A stretch of DNA of 64,000 bases, taken from NCBI GenBank assembly GCA_010405405.1, contig MU004236.1, positions 855,457 through 919,456 of the forward strand, written 5' to 3'. Origin of the DNA: Microthyrium microscopicum. Its lineage: Eukaryota > Ascomycota > Dothideomycetes > Microthyriales > Microthyriaceae. Both the position numbers and the translations under genes were made by a program. Position 1 is the first letter of the stretch. The number at the start of each line of letters is the position of its first letter. Shown here piece by piece: positions 59,311-64,000 of this stretch. A model generated the notes under the pieces. The model saw only the letters and a list, made by a program, of their open reading frames with translations, did not search any database and had not been told where the DNA came from.

Positions 59311-60638
59311 ATATAGATGTCTCAATTACTGGCATCCAGCGCTATAACAAAAGGATAATTAATGTGTTGCATGACTACCCGATTACATCGGAAGGTTTTC
59401 TCTCCAGAACCTGAGGCAAGGAAAAATATAGATACCATATGCATTTTCCTAGCAATTCGTTGTACTCAGTCGGAAAAGACCTTGCTCTGGAAACTGTGAC
59501 TCGTACTCGCTCCCTCGCGATTCTCGTTTCTTCCAGATTATACGCTCTGCGTTTGTGTTATTCTATAGATAAGCTACATTCGCTTTGAATGCCTCCACTG
59601 TTCTGCCAGTTTTCCGATACAGTTGGTCGCAGCTGCGAGCATTTTGGCTTTGTTGGTGGTCGAGCTCCTGGGACATCGCCTCAAACTCCGCATATATGAG
59701 GAACTACTTGGCGTAGTCGTTCGATTTCCGAGTAAAGCTCATCGCGGTATTTGCGCTCCAGGAGATCGTGCGGTATCGGAGAATTGGTCATTGAATAGTA
59801 AGTTCATTTGTTCATGAGGTCGGCGGAAGAGTCAGGTTGACCAACCGTGTCATTCGAAGATTGCAGAATTGTATGGTCGGGTAGGGAGGAATAAAGTAAG
59901 ACAATGGATACTCTAGCTCTATAGTCCTCTAAGAAGATCTGTAGAATGCTTTTGGGTTGGTACCCAAAGCCGTCCATTGGCTCCAAATACTGATATTTGG
60001 TGGATCATGCCACTTTTCGTGGTCGTCTCAAGATCTAGAATATGCTGTCCATTCGCACCAGAAGTGAATATCCACACGAAAGATCAGTAGAGTTCTTGGC
60101 TTTCGTCAATTTGTTTAAAATCGCATCTAACATTGATGAACCAGTTTGGTTCATCTGTTGACACGGATTGTCAAATAGGCCTTTCGTGATTGGACGAATA
60201 GTCAATATTTTGGATGCTTAGTACCATTTGATTTAGATCAGAAGTCTTTAGCAAAGTTTGTACTCCACACTCCTAATGAGCTACCTTCACCTCAGGGAAA
60301 ACCTCGCAACTCCATGTGTCAATCGTATTAGTTCTAGTCTGACATACTTAAAACGAATCCGCAGGGTAAGACTATAAGTCATCCTCATAGATTGCACTGT
60401 GTTGGGATGGCATTTGATGCCCCGCTACCGTATAACTTTTGAAGCCCCACTTTTCTCTCGGCTAGTTCCGCAACACCAACCACATCACTGCATTTTACCA
60501 TCAGAACCCTTCGGATTGGTCAGCCCTTGTCTCTCGACGTGACGTATTGACTTTTGGCAGTCGTCCAAAAAGCATCAGCTTACGACACCTCATACACAGC
60601 TCCATGCCCCTCACACTCTCCCAAACTCCTCTCACTCC
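59311..60638. other. Intergenic region carrying a bHLH relic
   Basis: 1.3 kb between two plus-strand genes. The middle (59449-59986, minus strand) holds the broken bHLH gene described separately. 59987-60470 is AT-rich with no gene; 60470-60638 is the pyrimidine-rich leader of the AIFM3-like gene. Confidence 0.55.
59449..59986 (-). pseudogene. Decayed basic helix-loop-helix (bHLH) gene
   Basis: On the minus strand a frame from about 59803 reads MTNSPIPHDLLERKYRDEL, then YSEIERLRQVV before a stop at about 59692. It has the basic region and first helix of fungal bHLH proteins (pattern N/H-x-x-E-R-K-Y-R ... I/L-x-x-L-R). After a shift of frame the second helix appears: TTNKAKMLAAATNCIGKLAEQ, then a stop at 59574. 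A third frame downstream (NAERIIWKKRESRGSEYESQ) may be the former tail, and an upstream frame (59986-59804, ...SSNDTVGQPDSSADLMNK) the former N-terminus. The two helices lie in different frames with a stop between them, and no intron of workable length repairs this. So it reads as a pseudogene of a regulator; a sequencing indel is the alternative. Confidence 0.6.
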
Positions 60639-62366
60639 ATGCATCTAGTTGCTCTCCGCTGTCTTACACGTCCAATTACTTCACGTACCCCTCAATCCAG
60701 CCTCACACGCGCTTTCCACATCTCAAACCGCATCATGGCTCAGCAATACCAGCTCAAAGGCATCACCTCCCTCAACGACATCAAGCCCGGCTCGAAGCAA
60801 ACATTCGAAGTCGAAGGCGTCGAAGGCGCCCAAGTCCTCCTCACAAACACCAATGGCAAAGTCAACGCTCTGAGCCCAAAGTGCACACATTATGGAGCGC
60901 CGTTGGTCAAGGGTGTGTTATTTGGGGACCGCTTGACTTGTCCTTGGCATGGCGCTTGCTTCAATGTGACGACGGGTGATGTTGAGGATGCGCCTGCGCT
61001 GGATCCGTTGGCGAAATACGAGATTGAGGAGAAGGATGGCAAGGTGTTTATCACTGGTGATCCAAAGGAAGTCAAGGGGAATTTTCCTAATTCACTTAGT
61101 ATTAAGTGCAAGGCTGAGGGATCGGAGAAGGTGGTGGTTGTTGGTGGTGGGTCGGGTGCGTTGGGTGCCATTGAGGGATTGAGGGCTGGTGGGTATACTG
61201 GTCAATTGACTGTTATTTCGTCGGAGGGGTATCGTCCAATTGATCGGACGAAGCTTTCCAAGGCACTGCTGGCTGATGTTTCGAAATTGGCATGGCGATC
61301 AAAGGACTTTTACAGCGAATCTTCGGTAGACTTGGTAGACGATGAAGTCACATCTGTTGATTTCGACGGCAAGAAGGTCACCACCAAATCTGGCAAAACA
61401 CACGACTACACAAAATTGGTTCTATCTACTGGTGGTTCTCCACGATGGCTTCCACTCGATGGACTCAAGGGCGATCTTAAGAACGTCTTCGTTCTACGTA
61501 CCATCCCACACGTTCAAAGTATTTTAGAAGCTCTCGGCGAAGGAGAGAAGAAGGTTGTAGTCATCGGCAGCTCCTTTATCGGCATGGAAGTCGCCACAGC
61601 ACTAGTAGGCAAGAAGCACAAAGTCACCGTCGTCGGTATGGAAGAAGAGCCAATGGAGCGTGTCATGGGCAAAAAAGTTGGGCACATTTTCCGCGAGATC
61701 ATCGAGGGCAAAGGCGTTAACTTCAAGATGGGAGCTTCCGTCGAGAAGGCTACAGCATCAAAATCCGACTCGTCCAAAGTTGGTGCTGTGCAACTCAAAG
61801 ACGGCACTACTCTAGAAGCCGACCTGGTCATTCTTGGTGTGGGTGTTCAACCAGTGACGCAATATCTCAAGGATAACTCCGCTATTGAGCTATTGAAAGA
61901 CGGCTCGCTTTCTGTCGATGACAAATTCGCTGTCAAAGGCCTCAAAGATGTCTTTGCAGTCGGCGATATCGCAACATATCCATACTCTGGCCCAGGAGGT
62001 AACAATACGCCAGTGCGTATCGAGCATTGGAATGTAGCTCAGATGGGCGGCCGCACTGTCGCGCGAGTGATCAACAAGAAGGGTGAACCGGAGAAGTTCA
62101 TCCCTATATTCTGGTCTGCTCTGGGCCAGCAATTGAGATACTGCGGATCCACGGTTTCGGGAGGCTTTGATGATGTTGTGATCAAAGGCGCGACTAGTGC
62201 TGATAAGCCGAGTTGGGTGGCATACTATACACAGGGCGAGACTGTGGTGGCTGTGGCTTCAATGGGTAAAGATCCGGTTATGGTGCAGTCTGCTGAGTTG
62301 ATGAGACGGAGCAAGATGCCGACCAAGAAGGAGTTGGAGGATGGTGCTGATGTGCTGTCGTTGTAA
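60639..62366 (+). CDS. AIFM3-like flavoprotein: Rieske [2Fe-2S] domain plus FAD/NAD reductase, mitochondrial
   Basis: One exon, 575 residues. The first ~32 residues are basic with no acidic residue (MHLVALRCLTRPITSRTPQS, then RAFHISN), a typical mitochondrial presequence. A Rieske ferredoxin domain follows (about 37-140) with ligands Cys82-x-His84 and Cys101-x-x-His104 in KCTHYGAPL and CPWHGACFN. The reductase part has an FAD motif at about 166-180 (VVVVGGGSGALGAIEGL), a second dinucleotide motif (VVVIGSSFIGMEVATAL) and the FAD-binding block VFAVGDIATYP. This fusion is the AIFM3 (AIF-like) type of pyridine-nucleotide disulfide oxidoreductase. AIF proteins act in mitochondrial redox and, in some fungi, in cell death; the electron acceptor is unknown. 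All ligands and motifs are intact. An internal ATG at residue 33 could give a cytosolic form. Confidence 0.88.
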   Translation: MHLVALRCLTRPITSRTPQSSLTRAFHISNRIMAQQYQLKGITSLNDIKPGSKQTFEVEGVEGAQVLLTNTNGKVNALSPKCTHYGAPLVKGVLFGDRLTCPWHGACFNVTTGDVEDAPALDPLAKYEIEEKDGKVFITGDPKEVKGNFPNSLSIKCKAEGSEKVVVVGGGSGALGAIEGLRAGGYTGQLTVISSEGYRPIDRTKLSKALLADVSKLAWRSKDFYSESSVDLVDDEVTSVDFDGKKVTTKSGKTHDYTKLVLSTGGSPRWLPLDGLKGDLKNVFVLRTIPHVQSILEALGEGEKKVVVIGSSFIGMEVATALVGKKHKVTVVGMEEEPMERVMGKKVGHIFREIIEGKGVNFKMGASVEKATASKSDSSKVGAVQLKDGTTLEADLVILGVGVQPVTQYLKDNSAIELLKDGSLSVDDKFAVKGLKDVFAVGDIATYPYSGPGGNNTPVRIEHWNVAQMGGRTVARVINKKGEPEKFIPIFWSALGQQLRYCGSTVSGGFDDVVIKGATSADKPSWVAYYTQGETVVAVASMGKDPVMVQSAELMRRSKMPTKKELEDGADVLSL

Positions 62367-62782
62367 TCTGTTGTTGTAACTTGATGGGTATTGTGAAGAA
62401 AAGCATATAAGGCAACGACAATATACGAATATATCACATATTGAGCATTACAATTATGTTTGTACTTACTACCGTAATATCCCCCATTCGCGTCATGTTC
62501 TAGTCTCTTGTACTTGATTCGAGATAAACCCACGCTGATCGACTATGGTAATCACTGTCCAAACTGAGTAGGACTGTTGGCATATGGTGATGTCTAGACC
62601 ATAGGGGAGTGTAAGCATGATAAGAGTGTACTATTCAATCCAGATAGAGCTAATCAAGTAGTAGTTACAATTCCAAAACCAACGCCGCTGTTTAATTGCA
62701 AAGAACTAGGAAAGACGATACCAAAGCTCCAAGCCCATGCATAAGCCCATAAAGTCGTACGAAACGTCTTCAAAATATATTT
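62367..62782. other. Intergenic between convergent genes
   Basis: About 415 AT-rich bases between the stops of the AIFM3-like gene and the small basic protein gene, holding both 3' flanks. No gene is seen. Confidence 0.5.
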
Positions 62783-63526
62783 TTAATTGCTGGCAGAATG
62801 TTAGTCACGATCATAGCACATCAATATCAAGGGGCCAACTTACAGCAATCCAAGAGTCAAATCACCATGGATCTTCGCCTTCAACTGAACTTCGATGTCA
62901 AGGTTCAACTCCAGTCTCAAGCGCAATTGTTCTTTGCCTTCATCCCCACCACCCTCCTCCTTCTTTCCCCCACCAGTCAACCCACCCAACGCCTGTCCAG
63001 CAGTATTCCCCACCTGATTAACCGCATTGCCTGCCGTATTCTGCACCATATCCGTCGCCCCACTCACCGCCTCTCCACCCGGCAAGCCCTCCGCAATCCC
63101 ATCCAACGGCCCACCGCCACTCTTCTCCTGCGTCTGCGTCTGGTTCCCATTCCGCTGTCTCTGGCGCTGCCTATTGCGTCGTCCGCCGCCCACGGCGCTG
63201 ACTTCAGAGGCTGCAACACTCTCTGTGTCTGACGCATCGACGGCACCGCCTCGGCGGCCACGCCCGCGTGATTGGCGGCGGCGCGACTGGGTGCGTGATT
63301 TTGCGGGCTCGGAGGGCGCGGCGGATTCTTCGGCGGCGTCCTCGTCGGGCTCGGGGGTGGCGTCGGGGGTGGGTTGTTGTTGGGCTTCTGGTTTTTTACC
63401 GCCGAGTTTCTTTGGGGTGCGCTTCTCGGTTTTCTTGGAGGCGGATGCGCCGATGCCGCCTTGGGCTTGGGCTTGGCCTTGTCCTTCGGCTCCGAGACTG
63501 GCTTGGGCTTCTTCTGTGTCGGCCAT
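62783..63526 (-). CDS. Small basic low-complexity protein with conserved-looking C-terminus, function unknown
   Basis: Exon 1 (62844-63526) ends inside a perfect GTAAGT donor; a GACTAAC branch site and TGCCAG acceptor follow, and a 7-base last exon (62783-62789) adds Asn and a TAA. The spliced product has 229 residues; without splicing, the TAA made by the donor itself (CTG TAA) ends it at 228. The N-terminal two thirds are Lys/Gln/Glu/Arg-rich (KKTEKRTPKKLGGKK, KSRTQSRRRQSRGRGRRGG), then a Gly/Asn/Thr-rich region. The C-terminus LRLRLELNLDIEVQLKAKIH-GDLTLGLL looks structured and is the part that recurs in uncharacterised ascomycete proteins. Possibly nuclear or RNA-associated because of the RGR-type repeats; that is inference only. 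Confidence 0.7.
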
Positions 63527-64000
63527 TGTGTTATTTGGATGTGGTTGTGATGAGATGGTTGGTTTGGTGTTATTGTTTGGGTAAAAGGGGAAGAGGCGAT
63601 GTTGTTGGGGATGTATGTAAGATGAAGTGTAGAAGGAAGAGAGTTGAGGTGAGGATTTTGAGTTGTAAGGATGTTAAAAGAAGGCACAAGGTTGGAGGGA
63701 GGCAAGGTTGAAAAGCGATCGAGATGGGAGGTGACGCAACGGGAATCAAGACCAAGAACTAAGCAACTCCAAGGATTCCAGCCTCGAGTAGTATGTACCG
63801 TATGTTGCAAAAGCACATTGCTTGACAGGGGGAATACATGTCCGTACTAGGGCAGATGATACAACGTGGAGCGATTCGAGTTCAAAAGTTGGCAGAGTTC
63901 AAATGGTTTGGCTGAATGGAGAAATTATGATGTCACATTGGAATAAACTCCGATGAAATCTCACCTGTTCCAGCCTCGTTGAACAAGGGGGAAGACATAG
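63527..64000. promoter_or_regulatory. Promoter/leader of the small basic protein gene
   Basis: 474 bases to the right edge. On the minus strand the 200 bases before the start codon are pyrimidine-rich, as in other fungal leaders. Nothing else is recognised up to the window end. Confidence 0.4.

Noticed and set aside
1-64000. tRNA, rRNA, CRISPR arrays and transposons
   Set aside because: No B-box/cloverleaf, rRNA block, regular repeat-spacer array, transposase or reverse-transcriptase motif, or long terminal repeat was recognised on reading both strands; short degenerate elements could still be missed.

Overview
This window looks like nuclear chromosomal DNA of a filamentous ascomycete (Pezizomycotina). 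The support is short introns (mostly 45-65 bases, one 180) with fungal GTRNGT donors, CTAAC-type branch sites and YAG acceptors; single genes separated by 0.3-2 kb; and a gene set typical of these fungi: a CLU/TIF31 protein, EFR3, a NOC2 ribosome-assembly factor, a FlbD-like MYB regulator, a xylitol dehydrogenase, a TRK potassium transporter and a STAND/NLR-type NACHT-ankyrin protein. I cannot name the genus. No transposon, rRNA, tRNA or CRISPR was recognised.

Layout. 1-2242 (-): 5' part of an F-box/LRR protein that runs off the left edge. 4064-4965 (-): EXPERA-domain ER membrane protein. 6942-10655 (+): EFR3. 11487-15501 (+): CLU1/TIF31. 16264-17421 (+): multi-pass membrane protein of unknown role. 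18035-19809 (+): class V aminotransferase-like enzyme. 19810-24948: 5 kb without a recognisable gene. 24949-29307 (+): Mediator subunit Med15. 30285-31450 (+): BAG/ubiquitin-like chaperone cofactor, probably membrane anchored. 31720-32577 (-): SIMPL-domain protein. 33090-36636 (+): DUF7708-NACHT-ankyrin protein. 36717-39173 (-): glycoside hydrolase family 31. 39665-40709 (+): fungal membrane protein. 40775-43107 (-): NOC2. 43391-44197 (+): VPS28. 44483-45584 (+): METTL16-type (Methyltransf_16) protein lysine methyltransferase-like. 46057-47274 (+): xylitol dehydrogenase. 47552-48430 (-): an unrecognised spliced gene or gene relic. 48431-55126: gene-poor 6.7 kb ahead of a two-repeat MYB regulator (55127-56041, +). 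56905-59310 (+): TRK potassium transporter. 59449-59986 (-): a broken bHLH gene. 60639-62366 (+): AIFM3-like Rieske/FAD oxidoreductase. 62783-63526 (-): small basic low-complexity protein.

Most genes are independent housekeeping functions, not a cluster: transcription (Med15, MYB), ribosome assembly and translation (NOC2, CLU1, methyltransferase), membrane and endosome biology (EFR3, EXPERA, VPS28, TRK), proteostasis (F-box, BAG), pentose and sugar metabolism (XDH, GH31) and mitochondrial redox (AIFM3-like). There is no sign of a biosynthetic cluster. The accessory-looking parts are the NLR-type gene with its tail-to-tail GH31 partner, and the two gene-poor stretches near 47-55 kb and 59-60 kb, where decayed coding sequence can be read. 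Several gene models below were assembled by hand from splice signals with frame checks; these should be read as predictions, not transcript evidence.
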